A stretch of 64,000 nt of DNA, taken from assembly GCA_900467685.1 (NCBI GenBank), contig UBQX01000031.1:1-64000 (forward strand), given 5' to 3'. This document shows, piece after piece, positions 17,237-26,001 of the stretch; position 1 is the first letter of the stretch, and every line of letters starts with the position of its first letter. The translations under genes and the position numbers were made by a program. Origin of the DNA: Hyphomicrobiales bacterium. Its GTDB lineage: Bacteria; Pseudomonadota; Alphaproteobacteria; Rhizobiales; Rhizobiaceae. Below the pieces are notes generated by a model. The model ran no database searches. It saw only the letters and a list, made by a program, of their open reading frames with translations, and was not told the origin of the DNA.

Positions 17237-18286
17237 CTATAGACCCAGCAGCCGGCGATTGGCCGCCGCGTCCGTGCCGCCACTGGCGAAATCGTCGAAC
17301 GCTCTCTCGGTCACCCGTATAATGTGGTTGTTGATGAAGAGCACGCCTTCCCGCGCACCGTCCTCGGGGTGCTTCAGGGCGCATTCCCATTCGAGCACGG
17401 CCCAACCGTCGAAATCATGCTGGGTGAGCTTCGAAAATACGGCGCCGAAATCCACCTGCCCGTCACCGAGCGAGCGGAACCGCCCGGGGCGGTCGACCCA
17501 TCCCTGGTAACCGCCGTAGACGCCGGACCGGCCGGTGGGATTAAATTCAGCGTCCTTGACGTGGAAGGCGCGGATGCGCTCGTGGTAGATATCGATGAAA
17601 TCCAGATAATCCATCGCCTGCAGCACGAAATGCGACGGATCGTAGAGAATGTTGGCGCGTACGTGGTTGCCGACTGCCGCCAGAAACCGCTCGAATGTCA
17701 CGCCGTCATGCAGGTCTTCGCCCGGATGCAACTCATAGCACAGGTCGATGCCGCTTGCCTCGAAGGCGTCGAGAATAGGATACCAGCGGCGGACCAGTTC
17801 CGAGAACGCCTCCTCCACCAAGCCGGCCGGACGCTGCGGCCACGGATAAACGAAAGGCCAGGCAAGCGCGCCGGAAAAGGTGGCGTGGCTTTTCAGACCG
17901 AGATGTTCGGAGGCCTTGGCGGCACATTTGATCTGGTTGACGGCCCAGACCTGCCGCTCGCCCGGCTTTCCGCGCAGATGGGCGGGGGCGAAACCGTCGA
18001 ACATCGCATCATAGGCCGGGTGCACGGCAACGAGCTGGCCCTGGATATGCGTCGACAATTCGGTGATCTCGACACCGGCCTCGCCCAGCCTTCCCTTCAC
18101 ATCGTCGCAATAGGTTTTCGATGCGGCAGCCTTTTCAAGGTCGAAGAAGGCGGGATCGGTCGGAAGCTGGATGCCCTTGTAGCCGAGCGACGCCGCCCAC
18201 CGGCCGAGATTGTCCAGAGTATCGAAGGGCGCCTTGTCGCCGATGAACTGGGCGAGAAAAATGGCCGGGCCTTTGATCGTTTTCAT
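17237..18286 (-). CDS. Sugar phosphate isomerase/epimerase (xylose isomerase-like TIM barrel), copy A
   Basis: A 349-residue AP endonuclease 2-type TIM barrel. Metal-ligand segments are visible: DLCYELHPGEDLHDG (Glu, about 190), ILYDPSHFVLQAMDYLDFI (Asp/His), IRAFHVKDAEFNPTGR (His) and WAVLEWECALKHPEDG (Glu). Such proteins isomerise or epimerise keto-sugars or inosose-type compounds; the exact reaction cannot be told. It is flanked by two Gfo/Idh/MocA dehydrogenases, a common pairing in sugar oxidation-isomerisation pathways such as inositol-like or 3-keto-sugar routes. Confidence 0.9.
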   Translation of the reverse strand: MKTIKGPAIFLAQFIGDKAPFDTLDNLGRWAASLGYKGIQLPTDPAFFDLEKAAASKTYCDDVKGRLGEAGVEITELSTHIQGQLVAVHPAYDAMFDGFAPAHLRGKPGERQVWAVNQIKCAAKASEHLGLKSHATFSGALAWPFVYPWPQRPAGLVEEAFSELVRRWYPILDAFEASGIDLCYELHPGEDLHDGVTFERFLAAVGNHVRANILYDPSHFVLQAMDYLDFIDIYHERIRAFHVKDAEFNPTGRSGVYGGYQGWVDRPGRFRSLGDGQVDFGAVFSKLTQHDFDGWAVLEWECALKHPEDGAREGVLFINNHIIRVTERAFDDFASGGTDAAANRRLLGL

Positions 18287-18325
18287 GACTTCACCTCTCT
18301 GGACAACAGGTTCGGACGACCGGGA

Positions 18326-19309
18326 TCAGGCTTCGCCGGGATAGGAGAGACCGATCTCTCTCCGGATCGCGTCCAGAGTTTCGATGATCGCTACCGACTG
18401 GGAGGGCGGCATCAGGGCCGACTGACCGCCTTCGCGCACCAGGCGTTCCATCTCGAACGCCTGGAACTGCATGCCGCGGCCGGAGACGGTCAGGTCGAAT
18501 TCCTCGATCAGCTCGTTCTTCTGGCCAAGCACCCGGAAGGATGTCGGCGTGTACCAGATCGAACTGATCTCGATCCGGGCCTTCGAGCCGTTGATCACCG
18601 CAACATTCGATCCCGCGCAGTTCATCACGGCCGTGCTGGTCGAAATCCGCCCGCCTTCGTGCTCCATGATCACCGCGACTTCCGTATCGACGCCGGTTTC
18701 CTTGAAGCGGGCCGAGGCCTTGATCGAGGTCGGCGCGCCGAGAATGTCAAAGGCGAAGGAGATCGGATAGATGCCGAGATCGAGCAATGCGCCGCTGCCG
18801 AGTTCCAGCGCATTGACCCGGTGTTTCGGATCAACCGGCAGGAACTGGCGATGTTCGGCGGAGACGGAAAGAAGGTCGCCCAAGGTTCCGGAACCGATGA
18901 TGGCGTGGATCCGCGCCATATGCGGCAGGAAACGGGTCCACATGGCCTCGAGCACGACCAGTTCCTTTTCGCGCGCCCGTTCGACGATCCGTCTCGCATC
19001 GCTGCCGGTCAGCGCAAAAGGCTTCTCGATCATGACATGCTTGCCCGCATCCAGCGCCAGGAGCGCCGCCGTCACGTGATAGGGGTGGGGTGTGGCGACA
19101 TAGACGATATCGACGGCCGGATCGGCGACGAGCTCTTCATAACTGCCATGCGCATTAGCGATCCCGTAACTTTCGGCAAAGGCCTGCGCGTTATCCAAAG
19201 AGCGGGATCCGACTACGGCAACCTTGAGCCCCGCTGCACGCAAATCCTGCGCGAACAGTCCAGCAATCCACCCGGTGGCAAGAATGCCCCAGCCCAAATC
19301 CTTGGTCAT
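18326..19309 (-). CDS. Gfo/Idh/MocA-family oxidoreductase, copy B
   Basis: A 327-residue sugar dehydrogenase from the ATG at 19309 (MTKDLGWGILATGWIAGLFA); a GTG three codons upstream is an alternative. The binding fold is followed by IVYVATPHPYHVTAALLALD, KHVMIEKPFALTGSDARRIV with the catalytic Lys in EKP, and ALLDLGIYPISFAFDILGAP. The WILATGWIA cofactor loop and EAMWTRFLPH segment resemble the trans-dihydrodiol/xylose dehydrogenase branch. It lies between the first TIM-barrel isomerase and a VOC protein. Confidence 0.9.
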   Translation of the reverse strand: MTKDLGWGILATGWIAGLFAQDLRAAGLKVAVVGSRSLDNAQAFAESYGIANAHGSYEELVADPAVDIVYVATPHPYHVTAALLALDAGKHVMIEKPFALTGSDARRIVERAREKELVVLEAMWTRFLPHMARIHAIIGSGTLGDLLSVSAEHRQFLPVDPKHRVNALELGSGALLDLGIYPISFAFDILGAPTSIKASARFKETGVDTEVAVIMEHEGGRISTSTAVMNCAGSNVAVINGSKARIEISSIWYTPTSFRVLGQKNELIEEFDLTVSGRGMQFQAFEMERLVREGGQSALMPPSQSVAIIETLDAIRREIGLSYPGEA

Positions 19310-19327
19310 CGTCTGCACCCGATCGTC

Positions 19328-19753
19328 TCAGTTGCGGGCGGCGATCGCCCGGGACTGCATGCTGTCGGACATCATCTGCATGATCTCGATGCGGTGCCCA
19401 TCTGGATCCTCGATCCAGCACTGCCAGTTACCGTCGAGACCGAGCACCTTCGGTCGGCTCAACTCAATCCCGGCATCCTGAAGTTCGGCCACGGATTTAT
19501 CGATATCCGGGACGGAGAGGCACAGATGGTTGTAGCCTGTGACCTCCGGGCCGGGTGCCCGGTCGCCGACACCATCAAGGAACAGTTCGATGAACTGGTT
19601 GTCGGTGACGCGCAGGTAGACGAGCCACAGCTTGTCGTCGCGATCGAGATGCATCAGCCGCTCGAAGCCGAGCTTGCTGACGTAAAAATCCAGGGCCCGG
19701 TCGATATCGGTCACACGGATGGCCACATGCGCGAGGCCGGAAACAGTAAGCAT
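19328..19753 (-). CDS. VOC (glyoxalase/bleomycin-resistance fold) protein, copy A
   Basis: A 141-residue vicinal-oxygen-chelate protein with two beta-alpha-beta-beta-beta units. Likely metal ligands are His9 (GLAHVAIRV), Glu in NQFIELFL, His in TGYNHLCLSV and Glu in DGHRIEIMQM, the glyoxalase I arrangement. The WIEDPDGHRIEIMQ tail is typical of lactoylglutathione-lyase-like enzymes. In this operon it more likely acts on a sugar-derived 2-keto intermediate than on methylglyoxal, but that is inference. Confidence 0.85.
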   Translation of the reverse strand: MLTVSGLAHVAIRVTDIDRALDFYVSKLGFERLMHLDRDDKLWLVYLRVTDNQFIELFLDGVGDRAPGPEVTGYNHLCLSVPDIDKSVAELQDAGIELSRPKVLGLDGNWQCWIEDPDGHRIEIMQMMSDSMQSRAIAARN

Positions 19754-19788
19754 TTTGAACTCTCTTGGTATGAAAAGGCCGGGGGGAG

Positions 19789-20544
19789 TTACGCCGCAAG
19801 GCGCCGGATATAGTCGATCGACCGCTTCGCAAAACGCGGCCAGTCGGTCGGATTGTCATGTTCGACGACCAGTTGGTCGGCCGCGGTTGCCGCGAAAAGC
19901 GGCGCCAATACTGGCCAGTCGATGACGCCGTCACCGGTCGCCGCCCAGCCGTCCTCTTCCGTTGTGCCGGCGGGCGCCAAATCCTTGAGCTGGATGGCGA
20001 CGATCTGCCCGGCGAATTTTCGCAGCTCGGCCGTCGGATCGGCGCCGGCGCGCGTTACCCAGCCGCAATCGATCTCAAACCGAACCGAGGGATCGGCGCC
20101 GAGGATATGGTCAATCGGGCGGCTACCGTCCTCCAGTACCTCGTATTCGAAATCGTGATTGTGCCAGGCGACGCGGAGACCGCGACGTGCTGCCTTCTGA
20201 GCGCCTTCCGCCAACCGATCGCCCAGCGATTTCCAGTAGCCGACGCCCGTGCCTCGGTCCTCGGGCTTGACAAAAGGCGGGATCAAAAGCGTGGTTCCCA
20301 GGGTCTCGGCAATGTCGAAGAACCGCTCGGGTTCGTTCACGAGCCCGGTAAGCGGCATGTGAAAGCCAAGGCATGCCAACCCCGCATCTTCCAGCTGCCG
20401 GCGAAACAGAGCAGGATCGGCTTCATATGCCGGAAGCCAAGGCTCGACCGCATCGTAACCCATGGCCTTAAGACGCGGAAATTGCGCCGGCAGGGGCGGA
20501 AAATTCCGTGACGAATAGAGCTGGTAGGAGATTTTGTAATCCAT
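19789..20544 (-). CDS. Sugar phosphate isomerase/epimerase (TIM barrel), copy B
   Basis: A 251-residue xylose isomerase-like TIM barrel. Active-site segments are LRVAWHNHDFEYEVLEDG (His and Glu, about 125-142), VRFEIDCGWVTRAGADP, QIVAIQLKDLAPAG and ADQLVVEHDNPTDW (final Glu). It belongs to the hydroxypyruvate isomerase/inosose-dehydratase-like group and differs clearly from copy A in length and sequence. Its ATG overlaps the stop of the upstream VOC gene (TAATG). Confidence 0.9.
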   Translation of the reverse strand: MDYKISYQLYSSRNFPPLPAQFPRLKAMGYDAVEPWLPAYEADPALFRRQLEDAGLACLGFHMPLTGLVNEPERFFDIAETLGTTLLIPPFVKPEDRGTGVGYWKSLGDRLAEGAQKAARRGLRVAWHNHDFEYEVLEDGSRPIDHILGADPSVRFEIDCGWVTRAGADPTAELRKFAGQIVAIQLKDLAPAGTTEEDGWAATGDGVIDWPVLAPLFAATAADQLVVEHDNPTDWPRFAKRSIDYIRRLAA

Positions 20545-21023
20545 TATTTCACCTTGTCCCGATCAAATTCGAGCAGTTCGACAAGTGCGCCGAGCTCCTT
20601 GGTTGTATCGTAGTAGGCGTAGCGGCCGGTGCCGCTCTGGAACTCGCCCTTCTGCAGCCGTTCATGTCCTTGGCCGGTCAGGTAGGCGTCCCTTTCGGCA
20701 AGGTTGCGTGTCTTGATCGCGATGTGATGGCAACCCGGCCCACGCTCTTCCAGAATATCCCGCCACGCACTCTTTTCCGGGCCGGGTTCGAGAAATTCGA
20801 GATCAATATTGCCGAAATGGAACATCATAATCTTGCACGAGACCTCGGCGGGCTCGCCGCGATATTCGGCCTGTGCCTTGTCGTGATCGGCGGAGAACGT
20901 CATCTCCGGCATCGACTTTCCGGTGAGATCGGAGAACCAGGTCGCGGACTTCACGGCATCATGCGTGACGAAACAGATCTGGATGACGGTATCCTCATCG
21001 AGGAGGCGACGATCGAATGTCAT
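20544..21023 (-). CDS. VOC-family protein, copy B
   Basis: A 159-residue VOC protein with a methylmalonyl-CoA-epimerase-like look: VIQICFVTHDAVKSATWFSD at the start and GPGCHHIAIKTRNLAE in the second half. The frame is open further upstream, but the ATG at 21023 (MTFDRRLLDEDT) gives the natural N-terminus and falls four bases after the stop of the ATPase gene, which supports translational coupling. Two different VOC proteins in one sugar operon is unusual and may point to an epimerisation or C-C cleavage step on an enediolate intermediate. Confidence 0.82.
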   Translation of the reverse strand: MTFDRRLLDEDTVIQICFVTHDAVKSATWFSDLTGKSMPEMTFSADHDKAQAEYRGEPAEVSCKIMMFHFGNIDLEFLEPGPEKSAWRDILEERGPGCHHIAIKTRNLAERDAYLTGQGHERLQKGEFQSGTGRYAYYDTTKELGALVELLEFDRDKVK

Positions 21024-21027
21024 GCGC

Positions 21028-22083
21028 TCACCCGCCGATCCGCTTGCCGGTCTTGGTGTCGAAGAGGTGCAGCTTTTCCCGGTCGAGGCTGACACGAATC
21101 GTCTGCCCTGCGGCAACGTCGATGCGTTCGCGGAAGACGCCGACGACGTCGTGGCCGCAAAAGCGCATCATGACCTGGGTCTCGGCGCCCGTCGGTTCAA
21201 TGGTGATTACCTCCGCCGGCAATCCTTTGAGGTCGATACGGAAATGTTCCGGGCGCACGCCGAGGGTGATCTTGTCGACGTTGATGTTTCCGACATCGGG
21301 GAGCGCAATTTTCGACCCGTCCGAAGCCGAGAACTCGGATTGCTGAAGATTTCCGGCAAGGAAATTCATTGCCGGAGAACCGATGAAGCCGGCGACGAAC
21401 ATGTTAGCCGGGCGGTCATAGAGTTCGAGCGGCGTGCCAATCTGCTCGATCCTGCCGGCATTCATGACCACGATCCGGTCCGCCATCGTCATTGCCTCGA
21501 TCTGGTCGTGGGTGACATAGACGGTAGTCGTCCGCAGACGCTGGTGGTTTTGCTTGATCTCAGAGCGCATCTGCACACGAAGCTTGGCATCAAGGTTGCT
21601 GAGCGGTTCGTCAAACAGGAAAACCGCGGGATCACGCACGATGGCGCGGCCCATGGCAACGCGCTGCCTCTGTCCGCCAGACAGGTGCTTCGGATAGCGC
21701 TGCAGGTAGGGTTCTAGCCCGAGGCTCTTGGCGGCAACGGCGACGCGGCTCTTGATCTCCGCCTTCGGCGCACGGCTGAGCTTCAGCGAAAAGCCCATAT
21801 TCGCCTCGACCGTCATGTGCGGATAAAGCGCATAGGACTGGAAGACCATGGCGATGTCACGTTCCTTCGGCGGCTTGGTGTTGACCACCTGTCCGTCGAT
21901 CAAAACTTCGCCTCCGGTGATCGCTTCCAGCCCGGCCAGCATGCGCAGCAGCGTAGACTTGCCGCAGCCCGAAGGGCCGACGAGGATGACGAATTCACCA
22001 TCGGCGATATCGACCGAAACCCCGTGCAGGATCGGCAGGGCGCCGTAGGATTTGTGGACGTTGCGTATGCTCACTGAGCCCAT
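21028..22083 (-). CDS. CUT1 sugar ABC transporter ATP-binding protein (MalK/UgpC-like)
   Basis: A 351-residue ATPase energising the sugar importer of this operon. It shows Walker A GPSGCGKSTLLRM (about 36-48), the Q loop MVFQSYALYPHMTV, the signature LSGGQRQRVAMGRAI, Walker B VFLFDEPLSNLDA and the switch His in VYVTHDQIEAMTMAD. The C-terminal TOBE region (from about residue 240) is present as in MalK/UgpC. It is separated from its permease genes by the aldo/keto reductase gene, so transporter and enzyme genes are interleaved. Confidence 0.95.
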   Translation of the reverse strand: MGSVSIRNVHKSYGALPILHGVSVDIADGEFVILVGPSGCGKSTLLRMLAGLEAITGGEVLIDGQVVNTKPPKERDIAMVFQSYALYPHMTVEANMGFSLKLSRAPKAEIKSRVAVAAKSLGLEPYLQRYPKHLSGGQRQRVAMGRAIVRDPAVFLFDEPLSNLDAKLRVQMRSEIKQNHQRLRTTTVYVTHDQIEAMTMADRIVVMNAGRIEQIGTPLELYDRPANMFVAGFIGSPAMNFLAGNLQQSEFSASDGSKIALPDVGNINVDKITLGVRPEHFRIDLKGLPAEVITIEPTGAETQVMMRFCGHDVVGVFRERIDVAAGQTIRVSLDREKLHLFDTKTGKRIGG

Positions 22084-22137
22084 GTTCTATCTCCTCGGCT
22101 CTTTGCCGATTGTCGTTCGGTGGCGGGCGGGCTGGTC

Positions 22138-22950
22138 TCAATCGTCCCAGGTGGGAGATTTTTCCGGATTGATCATCCGGTTTGCGCGATCAAGACCGCG
22201 GATCGCCTCCATGTCTTCGGCATCGAGCCTGACCGTAGAGGCCGCCCAGTTGTCCTTCAGACGTTGCATGTTGGCGGATGAAGGAATGACCACGTGGCCT
22301 TCCTCCATCAGGAAGGCGAGTGAAATCGCGGCCGTGGTGACACCGTGTTTTTCGGCAATTGCCGCCAACACCGTGTCGTTGGCAACCGCCCCTTTAGCGA
22401 GCGGCATATAGGCCGTGAGCTGCAGTCCCGCCCTGCGCGCATAGTCGCGGACGCGGGGGCTCTGCAGATAGGGATGGATCTCAATCTGGTTGGTGACAAT
22501 TTCCCCCTTCCCGAGGATCGTTTCCGCGTGCTCCAGCAGCATGATGGGGAAATTCGAGACACCGATATACCGTGCGAAGCCGCGCGCCTTGGCCTCGCCC
22601 AGCGCCTTTATGTAATCCTCGAACGGCACGATCTCCTCACGGGTCGGCCAGTGGATCAGCAACAGGTCGACGTAGTCGATATCGAGGATTTCAAGGCTTT
22701 TCTCGACGCTCGGCATGAAAGAGGAAAGGGCAAGATTGGTGTCTGCGACCTTGGTGGTGACGAAGAGCTCGTCGCGACCAAGCCCGGACGTCTTCAGGGC
22801 ACGGCCGACGGTGATCTCCGTACCATAGCTCTGCGCGGTGTCGAGATGCCGGTAACCGATCTCGATGGCGGACAGGAGAGCCGCCAGCCCCTCGTCGCCC
22901 AGACGGCCATAGGTGCCGAGGCCAATGGGAGGAATGATGGAAGCGGACAT
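22138..22950 (-). CDS. Aldo/keto reductase (2,5-diketo-gluconate reductase-like)
   Basis: A 270-residue NADPH-dependent reductase starting MSASIIPPIGLGTYGRLGD. The catalytic tetrad is visible: Asp and Tyr in YRHLDTAQSYGTEITVG, Lys in ELFVTTKVADTN and His in VDLLLIHWPTREEIVP. The cofactor region is HVVIPSSANMQRLKDNW. Members of this branch reduce keto-sugars and keto-sugar acids, which fits an operon with mannonate dehydratase. The gene lies between the inner permease gene (5 bases after it) and the ATPase gene. Confidence 0.9.
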   Translation of the reverse strand: MSASIIPPIGLGTYGRLGDEGLAALLSAIEIGYRHLDTAQSYGTEITVGRALKTSGLGRDELFVTTKVADTNLALSSFMPSVEKSLEILDIDYVDLLLIHWPTREEIVPFEDYIKALGEAKARGFARYIGVSNFPIMLLEHAETILGKGEIVTNQIEIHPYLQSPRVRDYARRAGLQLTAYMPLAKGAVANDTVLAAIAEKHGVTTAAISLAFLMEEGHVVIPSSANMQRLKDNWAASTVRLDAEDMEAIRGLDRANRMINPEKSPTWDD

Positions 22951-22955
22951 AGGCC

Positions 22956-23807
22956 TTACCCCTTGGTTGCACCGGCGGTCAGGCCACCGACGAACAGTTT
23001 CTGCATGGTGAGGAAAAGAAGCGCGATCGGCAGCGTCATCACCAGTGAAGCAGCCATGACGGCCCCCCAATCCGTGTTGAACTCGGTCGAAAACTCTGCA
23101 AGCCCAATCGGAAGCGTCTTGACGGAACTGTCCGTCGCAAAGCAGAGCGCGAAGATGAACTCGTTCCAGGTGGTGACGAAGGCATAGACCAGAACCGCGA
23201 TGATACCCGGTGTCGAGAGCGGCAGGGTGATGCGGAACAGCACTTCCAGCCGGGACGCACCGTCGACTATGGCGGCTTCCTCGAGTTCGACCGGAATGGC
23301 CCGGAAATAACTCGTCAGCATCCAGACCGACAAGGGCAGCGTGATGATCATATAAACCAGGATCAGGCCCCAGAAAGTGTTCACCAGGCCGAGGACCCGC
23401 AGCGTGATAAACAGCGGCACGATGATCGCGGCTGTCGGCATCAGCTGTCCAACGAGCACGAAAGACTGCAGCGCCGCCTTACCCCTGAACTCGAAGCGGG
23501 CAAAACCGTATGATGCGAAGATGGCGAGGATCAGCGCCAGCCCGGTCGCCCCCACCGAAATGATCACGCTGTTCAAGAAGTAGCGCGGGATATTGGATTT
23601 GAAGAGCACCGTATAATAGTTGTCGAGCGTCGGCGCGGCTGGCCACCAACTTGGCGGGATCGTGTAGAGCTCACCGAGCGTCTTGATCGACGAGATCGCC
23701 ATCCAGATGAAAGGGAAGAGCGAGATCAGGACCAGAAGGATAGCGCCGATGACGATAATCGGCAGCGGCATGCCAGTGCGTGTCGGAGTGTTGACCTGAG
23801 TGTTCAT
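22956..23807 (-). CDS. CUT1 sugar ABC transporter permease (MalG-like)
   Basis: A 283-residue inner-membrane permease. It has an N-terminal anchor (PLPIIVIGAILLVLISLFPF), about six helices and the EAA loop VELEEAAIVDGASRLEVLFR (about 178-197) that docks on the ATPase; the tail KLFVGGLTAGATKG is typical of MalG. Its ATG overlaps the stop of the partner permease gene (ATGA), so the pair is coupled. Confidence 0.95.
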   Translation of the reverse strand: MNTQVNTPTRTGMPLPIIVIGAILLVLISLFPFIWMAISSIKTLGELYTIPPSWWPAAPTLDNYYTVLFKSNIPRYFLNSVIISVGATGLALILAIFASYGFARFEFRGKAALQSFVLVGQLMPTAAIIVPLFITLRVLGLVNTFWGLILVYMIITLPLSVWMLTSYFRAIPVELEEAAIVDGASRLEVLFRITLPLSTPGIIAVLVYAFVTTWNEFIFALCFATDSSVKTLPIGLAEFSTEFNTDWGAVMAASLVMTLPIALLFLTMQKLFVGGLTAGATKG

Positions 23808-24664
23808 CGCGCTCCTCCCGAAGGGCTCTGCACAAGCCTGACGTAGAAGAAGACAATCACGATCGCGACGGCGAAGAAGAGCACCGAAAGTGCCGCGGCC
23901 TGATTGAACTGTACAGCGTCGAAGGCAAGGCGGAAGATCTGGATTGGGGTGATCAGCGTGCGGTTGGCGGGTCCGCCGCGGGTGATCGCGTAAATGATGG
24001 TGATGGAGTTCAGCCCCCAGATGACCAGAAGCAGGGTCACCGCGGTGATGACGGAGCGCACCTGCGGTAGCATGATATGCCAGACCTCCTCCCAGAAATT
24101 GGCGCCATCGATGCGGGCCGCCTCATAGAGGTCGTTGGGAATGGACTGCAAGCCGGCCAGGACCATGACCGTAACGAAGGGAAACATCTTCCAGACGTTG
24201 ATGGCGATAAGCACCGGCATGACAGTATCGCGATTGGTCAGCCAGCCGATCGGCGCTTCGATCAGCCCCGGCGCCGTCATCATGTAGTTGATAATGCCGA
24301 ACTCGGTATGAAACATCCATGCCCAAGTGGTTGCCGCAACGATGCCCGGAACCACCCATGGAATGATGGTGATCGAACGGACGATGGCACGGCCGGTGAA
24401 GTTCTGGTTGAGCAGGATGGCGCCGGCAGTTCCGAGGATAACCTGGAAAACGATCGAGGCGCCGACGAAATAGACCGTATTCCAGAAAGCCTGTGGGGTT
24501 GCCCGGGCGGCGAGAACGGTGGCGAAATTGCGCGCGCCGACGAAATTTCCCTGCTGGTCGCTGACGCTCAGCAGGCCCGTATAGGCAAGCGGATAGGCGA
24601 TCAGCATGGCGAGGACGATCAGTGCTGGAAGCACGAAGACAAGTCCCGTCGATTGGCGGACCAT
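23804..24664 (-). CDS. CUT1 sugar ABC transporter permease (MalF-like)
   Basis: A 286-residue permease partnering the MalG-like subunit. It begins with a membrane helix (FVLPALIVLAMLIAYPLAYT) and carries the EAA loop DLYEAARIDGANFWEEVWHI near residue 195. I chose the ATG at 24664, which has AGGAG seven bases upstream, over a TTG at 24670 that sits too close to it. It follows the binding-protein gene after 67 bases. Confidence 0.94.
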   Translation of the reverse strand: MVRQSTGLVFVLPALIVLAMLIAYPLAYTGLLSVSDQQGNFVGARNFATVLAARATPQAFWNTVYFVGASIVFQVILGTAGAILLNQNFTGRAIVRSITIIPWVVPGIVAATTWAWMFHTEFGIINYMMTAPGLIEAPIGWLTNRDTVMPVLIAINVWKMFPFVTVMVLAGLQSIPNDLYEAARIDGANFWEEVWHIMLPQVRSVITAVTLLLVIWGLNSITIIYAITRGGPANRTLITPIQIFRLAFDAVQFNQAAALSVLFFAVAIVIVFFYVRLVQSPSGGAR

Positions 24665-24731
24665 TCGCAAACTCCTGTTTCAGGGATTGCGGGCATTGAG
24701 CCCGCAATCTTCTGGTTTGTCTTTCGGTCGA

Positions 24732-25958
24732 CTACTGCTTCTGGTCCAGAAGCGCCTGGATTTCCTCGGCGGCACCATCCATGGCCTCCTGAACGTCCTC
24801 GTCGCCAAGCAGAATACGCTGGATGCCGTCGAAATAGGCCTGGCTGATCTGCACCCAGTTGCGGTTGGCGGGCAGCGCCCGGCCATAGGCCAGCATATCT
24901 TTGAAAGGATTGAGCAACGGATCCTGGAAGCGTTCGGCGTTCATGCCGGAATTGCGCGCCGGAAACGTGTCAGTCAGAGCGGCCTGGTTCTTGGCTTCCG
25001 CCAGGAATTTCAGCAGAGTTTTTGCATCGGTCGGGTTTTTCGCATGCGCCGGAATGACAAGGCTCCAGCCGCCGATGATGCTGGCGGTCTTGGCGCCTTC
25101 CGGATGTGGAATGGCCATGGCGCCGACTTCGATCTGCGGGTTTTCCTTCTTGATCGAGGTCACGTCAAACTGGCCGGACTGGTACATGGAAACCGTGCCG
25201 GCGATGAACAGGCGGCGGTTGGCCGTTCCGTCATTCTCGAGCGTCGAGGCCGGGGAAACCTTCAGCTGGGTGAACATGTCGGTATAGAACTTCACCGCCT
25301 CGACGGCCGCCGGCTGGTTGATCGTCGCGGTCTTCTGGTCCGCGGAGATCATGTCGCCGCCCTTCATCCAGACGAAGGGAAGCGAACGGAAGATCGTGTT
25401 GCCGACCTCACCGCCACCGGTAATGGCAAAGCCGTAGCGGCCGTTCTTGGTCAGCGCCTGCGCAGCTTTCGTCAACTCGGTCCAGGTCTTTGGCGGGTTT
25501 TCCGGGTCAAGACCGGCATCGCGGAAATGCTGCTTGTTAAAGATGATCGCGTGCGATTCGACGCGATAGGGAATGGCCCAAAGGCTGCCGTTCAGCGTGC
25601 CGTAGTCGAGACCGGCGGAAACATAATCCGCCCGGTCCGTCAGCACGTCATCGACCTGCGTCAGGAGCTTGTTCTGCGCGTAACCATTGATCCAGCCATG
25701 GGCGACGTCGATGAGATCAGGGGCGGCTCCCGACTGCAGCGTGGTCAGGATGCGCTGCGGCAGGCCATCGGCAGTGGTGATCTCAAGCTTGACCTTGATA
25801 TCCGGGTTCTGCTTCTGGAACTCTTCCACCAGCCCGCGCGCGCGCGCCTCATTGAAATTCGGCGTCCACCACGTCACCTCGCCGGCGAAAGCTGTGCCGG
25901 CTCCCAGTGCGAGACCTCCTGCGATGATGGCTCCGAATGTATATTTCAGTCTGGTCAT
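24732..25958 (-). CDS. Sugar ABC transporter substrate-binding protein (family 1)
   Basis: A 408-residue periplasmic receptor. The ATG at 25958 follows a strong GGAGGAGAG site; the signal peptide is MTRLKYTFGAIIAGGLALGA with probable cleavage after TAFA. The mature part starts EVTWWTPNFNEARARGLVEE and has GAAPDLIDVAHGWINGYAQN and AIPYRVESHAIIFNKQHF, typical of sugar-binding proteins of CUT1 systems. It supplies the importer of the sugar-acid operon. Ligand identity is open; the enzymes point to a hexuronate, hexonate or oligo-glycoside. Confidence 0.94.
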   Translation of the reverse strand: MTRLKYTFGAIIAGGLALGAGTAFAGEVTWWTPNFNEARARGLVEEFQKQNPDIKVKLEITTADGLPQRILTTLQSGAAPDLIDVAHGWINGYAQNKLLTQVDDVLTDRADYVSAGLDYGTLNGSLWAIPYRVESHAIIFNKQHFRDAGLDPENPPKTWTELTKAAQALTKNGRYGFAITGGGEVGNTIFRSLPFVWMKGGDMISADQKTATINQPAAVEAVKFYTDMFTQLKVSPASTLENDGTANRRLFIAGTVSMYQSGQFDVTSIKKENPQIEVGAMAIPHPEGAKTASIIGGWSLVIPAHAKNPTDAKTLLKFLAEAKNQAALTDTFPARNSGMNAERFQDPLLNPFKDMLAYGRALPANRNWVQISQAYFDGIQRILLGDEDVQEAMDGAAEEIQALLDQKQ

Positions 25959-26001
25959 GACCTCTCCTCCCTGAGTGGCGATCGATGATGGTTGGGTTGT
26001 T

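Noticed and set aside
17324-19813. 829-residue open frame on the plus strand opposite the sugar operon
   Set aside because: Same reason: an antisense frame of high-GC genes, crossing several real gene borders.
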